From Diprion similis (taxonomy: Eukaryota; Arthropoda; Insecta; Hymenoptera; Diprionidae), in assembly GCF_021155765.1 (NCBI RefSeq), contig NC_060107.1, positions 15,796,501 through 15,860,500 of the forward strand: DNA of 64,000 nucleotides, read 5' to 3'. The notes beneath the pieces are model-generated. The model had not been told where the DNA came from, ran no database searches, and worked only from the letters and a program-made list of their open reading frames with translations. The position numbers and the translations under genes were made by a program. Positions 51,176 through 63,459 of this stretch are shown here, piece after piece. The first letter of the stretch is position 1, and every line of letters begins with the position of its first letter.

Positions 51176-54100
51176 TCATCTCGCTATTTTTGTCTTGAAG
51201 TAATATTATACCGAGATCCATCGCAATGATAAAGATAATCATGCACGGAATACTAGAGCACGTAGTGTACGCGATGTAAATTTCTCACACAACGGTGAAT
51301 GCGTCGGAAAACGTTAAAAACATACATATATATGTATATATGTATATAACCAAGTAAATAAAAGAAAGAACAGTCAACATTAATTAATTAACAGAAAATC
51401 ACCGGTTCGATAATATTGTTACAATTTTACAATCAAGGATATATATATATAAATATATATATTCTTGTAGTGATAATTATCCACATGATACAGTGCAGCG
51501 GGAAGAAATTTTAGTCTGCGGATACGATAAGAAAGAAGTATAAAAATTTTGTGAAACAATTAAATCGGAAAATTGCTGCAGGTGGCACCCATCAAATTTA
51601 CATGTGATTAAACTGAACTACGATATAACAATGAAGCAACGGGGTTCTTGAAAATTTTGATACCTTCTACTCCTGTGAATAATGAGTAAGTATGTCCGCA
51701 TTGCTCATAAACAGAGTCAAGATCATCATCATCATCATCATTATCATGGCTTATTTATTTTTGTAAATTAATACGTTGACGAAATTTTGATGAAAAACGG
51801 TATTTTGTCGACAATCAGCAATATCCAAATCGTGCGCAATTTAAGATAAATGTCTGTTTTTTTTTTTTGTTTTTTGTTTTTTATTAGTTAAATTTCTTTT
51901 GTTTTCACAATCGCAGTAACATAAGCAGAGTCTTATTGTACGAATGGCAATTTAACTGTAACAGTAGTAATAATAGATGAGAAAAGAAGATCTTGTAACA
52001 CGAATAAAACCGGTACTTCGTAATTCTTGTACATTCCCGCGGAGTATGATATTAATTATGATATTTTGCATTGCATCGTTTTGCGAAATTGTTATTCCAT
52101 AGACATTTAACGACAATCGTACTCGTGAAGAGCGTAAACATCATTACCGTTAAGAGGAAACTTTCGTTGAATTCACAATTTGAAATAACCGAACGAAATT
52201 TATTGCCACAGAACAATAATTCGTGTTTTCTTATTCGCAAGTTGAAAAGTATATTCTCACGTCTGTAAAATTCCAGACCAGGTTATCCACCTACAAAGAA
52301 GCAGAAAAAATAAAAATAAAAAAAAATAATACAAAATCGGATTTTTAACGCAGAGTCTTATAGTACTGCTTTTTAAAGTGTTTGTTTGCGAAATAAACGT
52401 GTTTCTGATCGACAGAATTTTGTTGAAAAACAAGCCGTATTCTCTGCAGTTGGTGAGGATTTAAAATCATTCGGTCATTCATTATATTACAAAGATATGC
52501 AAGATCGGAAGTGATTTTTCTATGATAAAAAGATGAAATAAAATCTACGTAGACGGTTATTGATGCGAATAATACAGTTTGGCAAAATTTATTTCATGAT
52601 TTGATGATTATTAATAAAAAAAAACCAGGGACTAATGCCGCATGTTGCTTTCGAAGTACCAAAAAATACGGTCTTTACGCAAATAAGTAACTTTATTATC
52701 GAAAGGAAATTCGGAAACAGAATCTGATTCTGATGCATCTGAAGCAGGTATTCCGTACCTCGATGACATACATTCAAAGCGAAATGCCACAAACGTGTTT
52801 TCATACTCGGTAGGGATTCACTAACTGTTAGATATACCTACGCGATAAGAATGAGTAAATGAAAGGACAACAGTTATCCGGTTTGACTTATCGAGGTATT
52901 TACTGGTGTGAAATGAAGCTTTGAAATACTTGGCTGTACTATTATTATCGTTATTATTCTAGTTGTTATTATTATTACTATTGTTTTGGTATGCTGTATG
53001 TGACCAAAAGCGCGATCGGAAACCGGTTCAATGAATTTATAATATAATACACAATTATACAAGCACATAACATGTTTCAGAGATATTTAATTACAAACTT
53101 TATATACCTCCAAGCGCAATTTTAATTGTATATATAATCGTGAATAATTCTGCACCTGTAGGAATACACACACACACACACACTTAAATATATGTATACA
53201 TGTGTAGACTATATACCTAGATCCGAATGCGACTTTCCTTTCGTATTTATTATTTTATAATACACAGGAGAAAGAGGAAATAATATCAAGAAGTTACATA
53301 AAATGTGGCGTATATTATAATGAAGGTAACTATAGCTAATTACAAATGTAGGAAAGTTATAATATTTTATGATTCTTCACATTTTTCAAAAGAATCTCAT
53401 TACGCTATCATTTATTACGTCAAAGATCCGCAATTATCTCATTTCTAATCTAAGAAAGAAATTAGGATTTTCTAAAATCGAATTTGAAATACTTTTGGTT
53501 AAATTCTCGCATCTGATTTTGTAGAGTAAATTCTTATTCACGGGTTTCCAAATCACTGCATTATTAGAAAACTGTAACGTATCGTGAAATGGAAAGAAAC
53601 TCAAACTTATAAGAATAACAATACACAACAGATTAGCAATCATACGTAAAATTGGGTTAAAATTCACAAACTTTGAATTAAAAAATTTGAAAAATTTGAA
53701 AAAAGAAAGTCGATTTTACGCGAAATTGAAAGACATTTTTCTGGATGTTCGAACTTTTGAACATCGCTATTCAGCAGCATATTGTTGTTGTCCCCGTCGC
53801 CACAGGCGCACAAACTGTACGCTCTGCATGCCGTTCAATGCTGTGTAGAATTTACTGTTATAAGAACCACATGTTATGCATAATATGCATGAATGATTAT
53901 ATGGACCTGTAGGTTGGAAGAAGAAATTGAGAATCTACATACATAGAAATTTCTTCGGCGTATTTACATCGTGTACGAAACACGATCGCCAATCTCTCTG
54001 TATCGTGAAAGAAAAACAACGTATTTGTTTTTGCAATTCCAATTTTTTAAATCAAGCGTGACTTAAAAATGGGCAGAAAGTTCGTTGCTTACGGGTGATT

Positions 54101-55689
54101 TGCGTTAATGCTCGAAACATGTGCAAGATGATGATTCGAATTTGTTGCGGTCGCTGCCCTAGCTGAAACACGGATACGTAGCAGCAATCAAAGACAATGA
54201 GTCTAACACTCCATGAATGAATTGATAAAAACGCTGTTTGTACAGTTCACTTCACACTCCAGTAATCAAAGATTGCGCGCGATTGACCGATCACTTTGTA
54301 TATTTATATTCCTGATAATTGATCACAATTTATTGTATACATATTGATTCACGTTAATCAACTTCAATCATTATAATCTTCAAGAATTCTTCTCATAAAA
54401 TTGGGCTGCTTAAATTTAAGAAGCACTGTATTACGGCGGTATATATGGCGCGAACTGTCATGGCCGTCGTATTTACTTATAAAAGTGTTTTTTTCTCCAG
54501 TTTATTAGTCTGCATCAAATTAATGTTACAAAATAGAACTCCAACAGCTTGCACGACATTTCCTGTGTCGCAAAATTACCTAAACTTTGCGAAAACGATG
54601 AACCGATTACAATTTCCAACGCGTTATTACCCTAACCAAAAACATGACTAATTACAGCTCTGCCTGTATCGATTTTTGATTTAAAGTATTCTAGGAGTTA
54701 TTACGAGGTAAGCCGACCTAAATCTCAAGATCTTTGCGAAGACGGAGGATAAATTAAGTTTGTCGCAAATGGGGCTGGTTCTTCATTTCCGCAACTGCTT
54801 CCTTGCTTCCGGCGAAGGCTGTGCCAGCCGTAATTGCAGTCCCAACCGATGGATTGATATATAAGATACTCGATTATCAACTTCGCCGACGCTTTCACTA
54901 AGATAGATCAAATCTTTCTTGACTATAGAGAAAAGTTGCACCGCATATGTACGCCTCCTCGATCAATTCCAGCCTGATTATTATGCGTCATTTTCTATTT
55001 CGTAAAACCACGCACCTGCGTTGTCTTTGAAAAAAGATAATCTCCTTTTTCTTTGTCGTTGTCTTGCTACACATTAGTTTGAATCAGTTGCAAACAACTA
55101 GATGTTCCCACCCTACTTGAGCGAATTTCTTAACTGTAATTTTACTACGAGGTGTGTATGCCTTCAGCGAAACACGCGGATTGTGAGACACAAGGCAAAT
55201 AGTTCGTATAAGTCTGTTCAACCGCACCTTGCGAAATCCGCTGGAGCACGGCGAAGCATTCCGCTGTTCCGCGGTCCACGCAATGGACGGCGTACAAACG
55301 CCCCGTAGAGGCGAAGGCAAAAACAGAGAACGAGAGAGAGATCCTTTCACGTTCATACACATAGTGCAATATCCCTTTCCCGATCTCTTCGTCTTGCTCC
55401 TCAAACATTGTTTTAGGATTTGACGGAATTAGGCTTAAAGCTCGATTCAATTTTGGATTTCAATTTTTTGCCAACTTTGGAATAGTCGAATCATCGTTAT
55501 TTTTGGTAGTTTCCGTTGTGCCTATTCTTCTTTCTCTGTTATGAGGTCAATTACGTGGTCTGAAATTCCACATACATGAGAATAAACACTTTATTCAGCT
55601 TTGTTATATTAAAATATGGATATTTTTTTTCGTCGTAATTAATTTCTGGTTACCCTAATTAAGATTCAAAGCATGAGTGCGGCACTCCA

Positions 55690-55930
55690 ATATGGCGCTG
55701 TACTGGCTGATCAGCTGATCGGCTTAGTCTTGGTTTCAATTAAATTACACGCATGTAAAGTGACAGAAATCGCTATGCAAACGGTCATAATATTGATTTG
55801 TTACATTGAGCTAACAAAGAGTGAAATATAGGTCAATAAACTACTTTTATTACTAAATAAGACACGGGTTAACGTAGTCAACTTTCTGCCGCCAGATGGC
55901 ATCTTTCGATATTTTGGGTCTCATGAGTTG
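55690..55930. repeat. Dispersed repeat with AATATGGCG and CAGCTGATCG, copy A
   Basis: Aligns with 63546-63785. Shared strings are AATATGGCG, ATCAGCTGATCG, TGTTACATTGAG or TGTCACATTGAG, a GTTAACGTAGT-like string, and CTGCCGC-A-GATGGCAT. Shorter or more diverged relatives are seen near 19311-19430, 33657-33700, 47690-47830 and 49995-50115. Confidence 0.65.
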
Positions 55931-57407
55931 CACAATAAAATAATCCAATAAAATAACGTAGACGTATTCCATTACAAAATTGTAGTGATATCAAAGGATA
56001 CATGTCGTTCAGCTCAAAACATTCATATTCCATCGAAATTTCTTACACTACAACATTAACAACAATCATCACCAACACGCGTCATACCGGATAGCATATA
56101 TCTCCATGAGCCGTTAGGATTGTACGGAACAAGGGAAAGGATGGATTAGTAACAATCATTAAGTGTAGATACAAGATTGAAAATTTCAATACACTTAGAT
56201 AAAGTATTTATGATAATTTATGAATATTAACTATCTTTTGGCCTTGGCCCCAAGTGCTGGTAAATTAGTATATATTTATGACATATTTCTCATTTGAATA
56301 TTGTGAAACATTCGAGAAGTTTTATAACGGGGTTGCATAATCCGGAGACTATTTCAAAGTCGATATTTTTTTTTGTTTTTTTTTTTTTGTAATATGTTAC
56401 TTAGGATTAGTGCGAATTTTTCAGAATATTTTTAGACTAGCCAGGAATTTGAACCATCGAAAATTGGAGAAGGTCAAATTTGTTCTATTCTGCAATTATG
56501 TTTACGGTGTTGATAACACACGACCTTCAAGTGTCATAATTACGAACGACTTTCGAGCTCACCACGTGGTAATTGGTAAACATCACATTTAAAAACAAGT
56601 TGCTGCCAAAGGAAGGTCTTCTTTATGCACAAGGAATCAATTACTGACGGTTATTCGAGATCTTGTACAAATATTCGAAACGAGTTCTCCAATGAAAGAC
56701 GGAGAAATTTGTTCAAGTATTCCTGTTCTTTCTATTCGTTATTCAGTAAGAATTCTTGTATGATTATTGTTCAATATAATTCTCGGTAATGCCGCAGCCA
56801 CTGAATTAAATTTACGTGTTCAGGTCACCACCGATGAGATCAGAGAGAAATCTCTCGGCAGTATTGAAATTCTTTTACTTGTAGGTATTCCCCCTCGTAT
56901 AAGTCAATGCCAAATAGTACCGGAGAGATCTTCTGTGCAGCATTGAAATATCGTTACTGTTTGGCGCTCGCCGTTCAACTTGTAACAATTCTTTTGACGG
57001 GAGGAATTCTGCGTTTCAATCTGACTGATATGGCGGTCTTGACTCGAATGGAGTATTGTAGGGAGAGAGTCAAAAGAGACCGAAAGTGAAAGGCTAGAGA
57101 TTCCATTAGGCCGGTCGTCTCAGACGCGTTATTTCGTCTCTTACGTCGACATCTGCATGATGCTTGTGAAATGATTATGACTTTCAATTCGCCACGTTAG
57201 AACGCCCGGATTGTTACCGAACCGGCGAAACTCGATGTTCGTGGAACAATTGAAGCCCAGAAAATTCACTAAATAATAAGTAACGGAGGATGCGGTCATA
57301 TTTAATTGCAATAAAAGTTCTTTTTAACCCGCATCTCACTCTTCGTTCATTTAGTAAAACAGAACAATATGATAACTGCGTTGTATGTCCATTTATAATC
57401 GCGAAAT

Positions 57408-57605
57408 TTATAAGCCAATACCGGAGTTAAAGCAATCAACACACCTCAAGTGTGACGCCATGTTGTTGGAGCCGCGCCCGTATTTTGGGTCACAATACAT
57501 TTTTGCAGTGATTTGTGACGCGTTTGCAATATCTTTTATAGTTTTCTTTTCGCAATAATGATTCCACATCAGATTGACTATTGACCCTGGGTCCTTATAC
57601 ATCAT
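57408..57605 (-). pseudogene. Possible scrap of a transposase zinc finger
   Basis: A 65-codon open frame reads IANASQITAKMYCDPKYGRG and then NNMASHLRCVDC. The spacing of Cys, Gly-Ser-Asn-Asn and the following SHL vaguely recalls a BED finger as in hAT transposases, but the second cysteine of the first pair is absent. There is no start context or splice context. Weak call. Confidence 0.15.
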
Positions 57606-58259
57606 TAGAAACGTCTTTCAACGCAATCAATTGTTACTGATTTTGCGTATCACAAGAGATTACGGTTATGTTGTGGATCCCGTTTTTGAAGGTTCCATTC
57701 TTACTTGAGGCAAATATATTATTATCGCTTGATAATGAAGAGTCGAGTTCTCACTAAATCGTCGTGTTTTGCGATGTAAGTCGGTTTGATTAAATTTTCA
57801 TCTAACGATATCTGGGAAACGATTGGACGGATTTTTATGGTTTTGGTCTCAATCAACGCAATCAATCCTTGCTTAGAACTGTTGAATTTTGAGAAAACCC
57901 GTTCAAGCCGTAGTTGAATGATTCGCGAAAATAAGAATCCTTTCATCCAAGGTTTTGTTTTGTTGACATTCGTCGGTTCAGTTTTGCCGATGGCTGAAGG
58001 CACGACAGAAATGTAGAGCTACGAAGTAAAAGGTTGGGAGAACCATATTATCCGTCACTAATTACGGAGGTAAATTGCGGGAAGTGTGTATCGCCACGCA
58101 GACTCGTTACAACAATTTGTCGGTTACTAGAGCATCGTTAGCCGCACCGTCATGCACTTGCTGTTGCACGCCATGGGCAACCACACTTATGGATATGCCT
58201 ACTACGGGAGTGAAATTGGATCGGGGTACTCGCGTCTCGATGGATGAATCGGTCCGACC

Positions 58260-58729
58260 GTCTTAATCAAAAGGCAGGACAAGAGAAAAATCGCCACAAA
58301 AATATTCATCAATGTTATTTGCGCCAATGATGATGAACACGAATGAAACAAGATCCCTACCATTTCATAGAAATAAATCTAAGATATCAACAATTTCACA
58401 AGAGGTTTTATAATTAGAAAATTTAAAATGGTCAAAATATGGTGTTTTTTTTTTTAATCTAATTTTGATGTTATTGGGATATATTTTTTCAATGACCAGA
58501 TCCGCACAACTTGTGCTCTTGGAGATCTCTATGCTGAATAAAATAAGTCCCGAAAACATGAGAATCAAATAAAAAAATATCAGATTTTAGATTAAAGTAT
58601 ACAAATTCGCTGAAATTCATTTCTAGTACGGATGTTGTTTCATTCGTGTCCGTCATTTTTTGGCGCTAACAGCATTGAAGGAGATTTTAAAACGTTTTTA
58701 TTTCTCTTCTTCCAACTTTTGATTCAGGC
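58260..58729. mobile_element. TIR element, second copy of the RAB3GAP1-intron family
   Basis: Collinear with 45425-46003. Shared blocks are the end GTCTTAATCAAAAG, CAATGTTATTTGCGCC, CAATGATGATGAACACGAAT, GGTTTTATAATT, GAGATCT near the middle, and the inverted end with TTGATTCAGGC. The inner inverted pair (GCGCCAATGATGATG and complement GCGCCAAAAAATGACG, then GACACGAATGAAAC) is clearer here. It is about 470 bp and non-coding, in an intergenic or intronic stretch. Confidence 0.7.
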
Positions 58730-59025
58730 CGATTGATCCTTAATTGTAAGACCCAGTGAAACAGCCGAGTGCAAAGGCATTCGTATCACGGCGTCGGGAG
58801 CAGCGCTAGGCCGAGGACGTTGGAGTAGAACGCATGCCACGGTGGATGAGTGGCGTGAACGATGCCTCGTGCCCCGGTTAACAAGTGTTCCGCGTCCTAC
58901 TGTAGCTTCCTTGACGCGATCAACTAACTAGTGGAGAAAAATTAATTGCCTGTACCAGTGCTTCAAGTACTCGCAACTGTAACTAAAACCACCCACGTTT
59001 CACTAGCTTTGGCCCTTTGAGAGAC

Positions 59026-59050
59026 GGTGGTACATGATATATGTACCACC
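59026..59050. other. Perfect 10-bp hairpin
   Basis: GGTGGTACAT (59026-59035), loop GATAT, ATGTACCACC (59041-59050). It lies in non-coding sequence and is too short for a microRNA precursor. Confidence 0.6.
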
Positions 59051-60030
59051 TTTTTTCCACCAATTTTTTCATTATTTCCGTTGTATTTTTCAATTCCTTT
59101 ATACTTGTAAGCACTTTCTAGATTTTTAAAGGTTCCAGTTATAAGATACTTATGGAAAAAAGTGTATATTTATTTATTTATAAATAGTTATAAACAATTC
59201 AAACGCAAAAAACTCGTTTTTTTTCAAAATAAATTCAGCTGTTCTTACAGCTAAACGAAGTGTCCAATTGCTTTGAAAATTTGTTTACATATACTTCATA
59301 TCCTATATTATATATATACTACTGTATACCACGATTGTATATATTTTTTCCAGATTTTTCGGTAGGCTAGATTTTAAAAAAAATTCTTAGAATGTTACAA
59401 AAATCGACTTTCGACAAAATTTGTTTTTTATTATCTATGATTCGTTACCCCCCCCCCCCCCCCACACCAAGTTTTATGCCGATTCAATTAAAAACCGCAA
59501 ACTTAACCTAAAATAGTCGCCGTATTGGGTCCGCCATCTTGAACTCCGCAATTTTGACGTTAGGAGCGTAATTAGCGATCCCAAAAACCATTAGGTCACC
59601 TATAAGTTTGAAAATTTGTTGAACAGAAAAATGTGCCCCCCAAAGGATTAAAAATATTTTTTCAATTTCACCTGCCGCCGGTTGTTCACCACATTTCCAA
59701 ATTTGTTGTAACTTCAGTATATCTGTACTATTCTCAAATACAAATTTCCATATTTTTTATTTCTAGTTATGACTCAAAATTGATCGGAAATAAGACCGGA
59801 CCTACAATTAACTCAATTCTCAAGTCACTCATCCTTTGGCAGGCTTTGACCTTCACTTTTAGTATTTTGGAAAAAAAAAAAAATTAAACATATCGAGCCT
59901 TGACATTTTCATTTGAATGTTAATTAGGTGCTCAGCGGCGAAATAGATGAGATACAAAAAGGCCAAGAACTTCACTGAGTGAAGTTGACTTTTACTTTTT
60001 GATCTTGAATCTAGTCTTGGTATACATATA

Positions 60031-60184
60031 CAAGATAAATGCGAGTAACTATCAACAGATCATCATTTCTACGAAGTACAGTAATGTTGTTCATTAACTG
60101 CTGCAAACAAGATAGATGCGCGTACGTGTCAACAGATCATCATTACTACGAAGTACGGTAATCGTGTTCATTAATTGCTGCGTT
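60031..60184. repeat. Tandem duplication, two units of 77 bp
   Basis: Unit 1 starts CAAGATAAATGCG at 60031 and unit 2 starts CAAGATAGATGCG at 60108. Both continue with TCAACAGATCATCATT, CTACGAAGTAC and GTTCATTAA-TGCTGC. They differ by a modest number of substitutions, so the duplication is not very recent. Confidence 0.8.
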
Positions 60185-61499
60185 TGTCTTCACCCAATTT
60201 GGTTGAATGATTAACTTATTCAATTTCCGTTAACTCTACGATCATTGAATTGTTTTTTCTTCGTGTTTGTTGTGCAAAATTATAGATATGTGTAGAATGC
60301 TGCCAGATTCGAAGTTGGTTAGTAGTTACTCACAGTTGTATGAATTACGATATTGTTAATGTTACTACAAAGCAAAATTTACATTCTGTGCCGACCATCG
60401 TTCCTAAAAATCAGTGCAGTTGGATTTGAAGTCCATTAACGCGGAAAAAATGCTAGAGCATTAACTAAGATAGCGTTGGAAATATTAGAGTTTTGCACGG
60501 TTAAATAACCATCGTAATTGTTTTAAGAAATTTGAAACTAGAATCACCGGCTGTTATGTGTAAAAAAAAACGTAGTTCTAACATAATTTTTTTACCGTAG
60601 CCCAACTTCAAAACACCACAGTTCCAGACAAATGTTTTGAAAATATTGAAATCGTTCCTAGACACTCTCTGAGATTTTTATAGTACGTCGGTATTCCGAA
60701 AATTAAAATGCTTCGAAAATTGTATATCTATCATAATTTTCGATGGGCTGTAATTTTTCAAATACTGACTTACTCTAAAAACGGAACGTTTTTAATTAGC
60801 TGTGGCGCGTTGTAATTTGATTACAGTGAAAAATTGCTTAAAAACAAATTTTGTAGAACAATGATCAAAGACTGCTTGAATGCCAAAAACTAAAATTTCC
60901 AATGCTTTTTGGTAATACGCTAGCAATTGTTTCGCCAAGTTATTGGACTTAAAAGCCAACTGCCCTGATTTATTGGGACAATAATAACCTCAGTACTATA
61001 CCGTTCAAAAACAAACGGCCTGTATTGAGTAACTTTCGAAATGAAGTGCAAAAAACGTTAATGTCAATGCATAACAAAATGCGATTGGCGACCGCGGGAT
61101 ATATCCGAAGTAACATGGAGATGCGCCTTGTCAAGGGGCATTAACTCGTAACGGAATTCACTTGCCTCGTGCTATTCAAGTCCCATAGGCGCGGACATGC
61201 CGCTAGCTAACGCCCGTGTATAATCAAAGCACCGTAATAATTAAATTCAATTTCCATTTACACATTGAAATAGCTAGACTTGGCCCGTCCCGAAAGGGTA
61301 CCCACACAAATGGCACGTGTGTCCGATAGCAAAGGAGCAATTAAACGGTGAATTTCCACTTTGGCAAGACATCGCGTCAACATGAGTCGCTGCACTTGAA
61401 GATTGATGTATGAAAACTCAAACTGTGGTCGATATTTTATTAGTACTGTACAGATATACATTAATATCCACTATAGCCGTGCGGTTGAGAAGACAGACA

Positions 61500-62050
61500 C
61501 GAAAACCGGCTCTCCTGAAAGGACCAGACTTAGAACTTTTTGCTAATCCCGTAACTATGGCGAAAATAACGATCCTGATTACAAAATATTCTCATTTTGG
61601 AAATAATTCAGGAACAGCTTGACCCACTTTGTCCAAAACCTACTTAAGTCTCGGGGAAAAAGAACTGCATTGATTGAAACTGAAATCATTCAAATTGGTT
61701 CACTCGTTCTTGAGACATTGTCCATTGAAAAAAATTACAATTATTGCAAATAACTCATTGTCAGGAACGGTTTTACGGATATTGCTCGAAAGTCAGCGAA
61801 TTCTGAATCAGTCAAAACTGCATCGATTCAGACCGAAATCGTCAAAATCGGTTCAGTCGTTCTTGATGTACCGTCGATTAACCAAGTTGCCAATGTTAGC
61901 AAATAACTCTGGAATGGCTGGACAGATTTTGTTGAAAATGTAACCAGTTCTGAATTAGTCAGAACCGCATAAATTGAGCCCAAATCATCAAAATGTGTTT
62001 ACTTGTTTTCGAGATATCGTCGATGCAAATCTTGACCACATACGCAGAGT
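61500..62050. repeat. Diverged tandem repeat with a period of about 150 bp
   Basis: The string ACTGCATTGATT and its variants recur at 61664, 61817 and 61964, spacings of 153 and 147. Each is followed by GAAATCRT-AAA--GGTTCA, TCGTTCTTGA, a variable part, then GCAAATAACTC and a GGAACGG- or GGAATGG-like string. A fourth, weaker unit precedes. Single relatives in reverse orientation lie near 2465-2530 and 57790-57870. The block is just upstream of the LRR exon at 62213. Confidence 0.75.
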
Positions 62051-62212
62051 GAGAGTGCTTCTCTAGATCTCAAAATGCAGAAATCTAGTGAAAAGTGGAC
62101 TGTTCATTGCCGGGGTGGTTATGTATAATAACTTCCTGCCTTGCGTAGAAATAACAAAAAATTCAATTTTAAGCTTACGTTAATTGGTAACGTTAATATT
62201 GTGAATTTGCAG

Positions 62213-63459
62213 ATTATCCGGTGGTTGAGCTGCTGCTGTTTCTAGCAGGGACGTTCTGCGCAGTAGCAGCAACTTCTCCATGTCCATGGGGTGACAATGT
62301 TGCAGAACTACAGGGTTCATGTATCTGTGACTATAATCTAGCAAAAGAGCTTTCCGTACAGTGCGACGTCGTGGATTACGAAACGCTGGTCGGAGCTCTG
62401 CACGATTACGCCTCGAACATCGCTATAGAGCTGCTCTACGTCAACGACAGTTCGATCGGCGTACTTAAGAACGGTTCTCTATCGACGTTGAACATTAACA
62501 ACATCCAACTTTCGAGTTGTCGCATCAAGACGATTGAGAGCGACGCATTCAAGGGCCAGCAAAAGTCTCTGAAGAACTTGAACCTGAGAAATAATGAGTT
62601 AACGGAAGTTCCATCGCGTTCCATAGAAGCTCTGAAAAATCTAACGGTCCTCGATTTGTCGATGAACAAACTGACCAAAGTGCTCGACGATGCTTTTGCC
62701 AAACTGAATCTAATTACGCTGAAGTTATCCGACAATGAGGTGACCATTTATCCGGGTGCGTTTCGTGGCTTGGACAAAACGCTGAAAAACTTGAATCTGA
62801 AGGGCACGAGGCAAAAGAAAATACCGGAAGCACTCAGGGGTCTGAAAACCCTAGCATTCCTCGATTTGTCTTACAATAGTGTACGGGAACTTCCGGGATC
62901 AGCTGGACGACTGGCATTTGACGGACTCGACGCGCTGACTGGATTAAATTTGGAAAGAAATTTCATCCAAAACATCGAACCTGATGCTTTTTATGGGATT
63001 AAAAATACTTTGAGCTCACTCAGTCTGCTGAGCAATCTTATCCCCGACTTTCCTACCGCGGCTATCAACAGTGTTCATGATTTAAGAGTACGTATATCAT
63101 TTATCATGATTAGTCAGGCCATCGTTTTCTTATAATCAATTTCCAGGTTCTGGACATCGGGTTCAATCTGATCACCGTACTACCGGCAAACGCCTTCCAA
63201 GGTAATCCGTCCTTGACGCTACTTGCAATTGATGGCAATCCACTACCGACTGTGCCTGAAGCAGCGTTAATGCACCTTAACGGAACCTTGCGTGGTTTGA
63301 GTTTTGGCGGACCATTTTTAAACTGTGACTGCAAGCTCCGTTGGATTATCGAATGGATACGCAAACAGGACCTGCAAGTCACCAGTCGAGAGAAACCCCA
63401 GTTTTGCGGTGGTCCAGGAAATCTGCAGAATAGAACGTTTTACAGCATCAAATCCGAAG
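62213..63459 (+). CDS. Secreted or membrane leucine-rich-repeat protein (5' part, gene runs off the window)
   Basis: Two exons are visible, 62213-63087 and 63147-63459, about 395 residues. The first starts inside a codon, so the start ATG is in an unseen upstream exon. A signal-peptide core follows (VVELLLFLAGTFCAVAA), then a cysteine cap (CPWGD, SCICDYN, VQCDVVDYE). Roughly ten LRRs of about 24 residues come next (e.g. LKNLNLRNNELTEVPS, LTVLDLSMNKLTKV, LAFLDLSYNSVRELPG, LTGLNLERNFIQNI). A C-terminal LRR cap closes the array (NCDCKLRWIIEWIR, then PQFCGGP). The fully open end of exon 2, with a weak donor at 63459 (GAAG|GTGCTA), indicates further exons to the right. LRR and cap order resemble the insect hattifattener (haf) type, neuronal cell-surface proteins; this is memory of the family, not a search. 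Membrane attachment cannot be judged. Confidence 0.85.

Larger units (their letters stand above)
49001..62212. other. Gene-poor 13-kb stretch
   Basis: No coding exon can be supported, yet the missing 5' exons of RAB3GAP1 (minus) and the start-codon exon of the LRR gene (plus) should lie here or beyond the window. Simple repeats include (ATC)n at 51722-51740, TA-rich tracts at 51327-51460, (CA)n at 53166-53183, interrupted T-tracts near 50762, 51857 and 56368, and a 16-C run at 59448-59463. GC-richer islands at 50850-51180, 54750-55350 and 58740-58930 could be promoters or untranslated exons. The repeats inside are listed separately. Confidence 0.5.

Noticed and set aside
55084-55450. Overlapping frames of about 100 codons on the minus strand and 60-70 on the plus strand in a GC-rich island
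   Set aside because: Several frames are open at once, which reflects base composition. More likely an untranslated exon or promoter, and I cannot assign it.
58126-58230. Short frame starting with an ATG near 58153 and reading HAMGNHTYGYAYYG
   Set aside because: Only about 31 codons. An acceptor-like site precedes it but no good donor follows, and no family was recognised.
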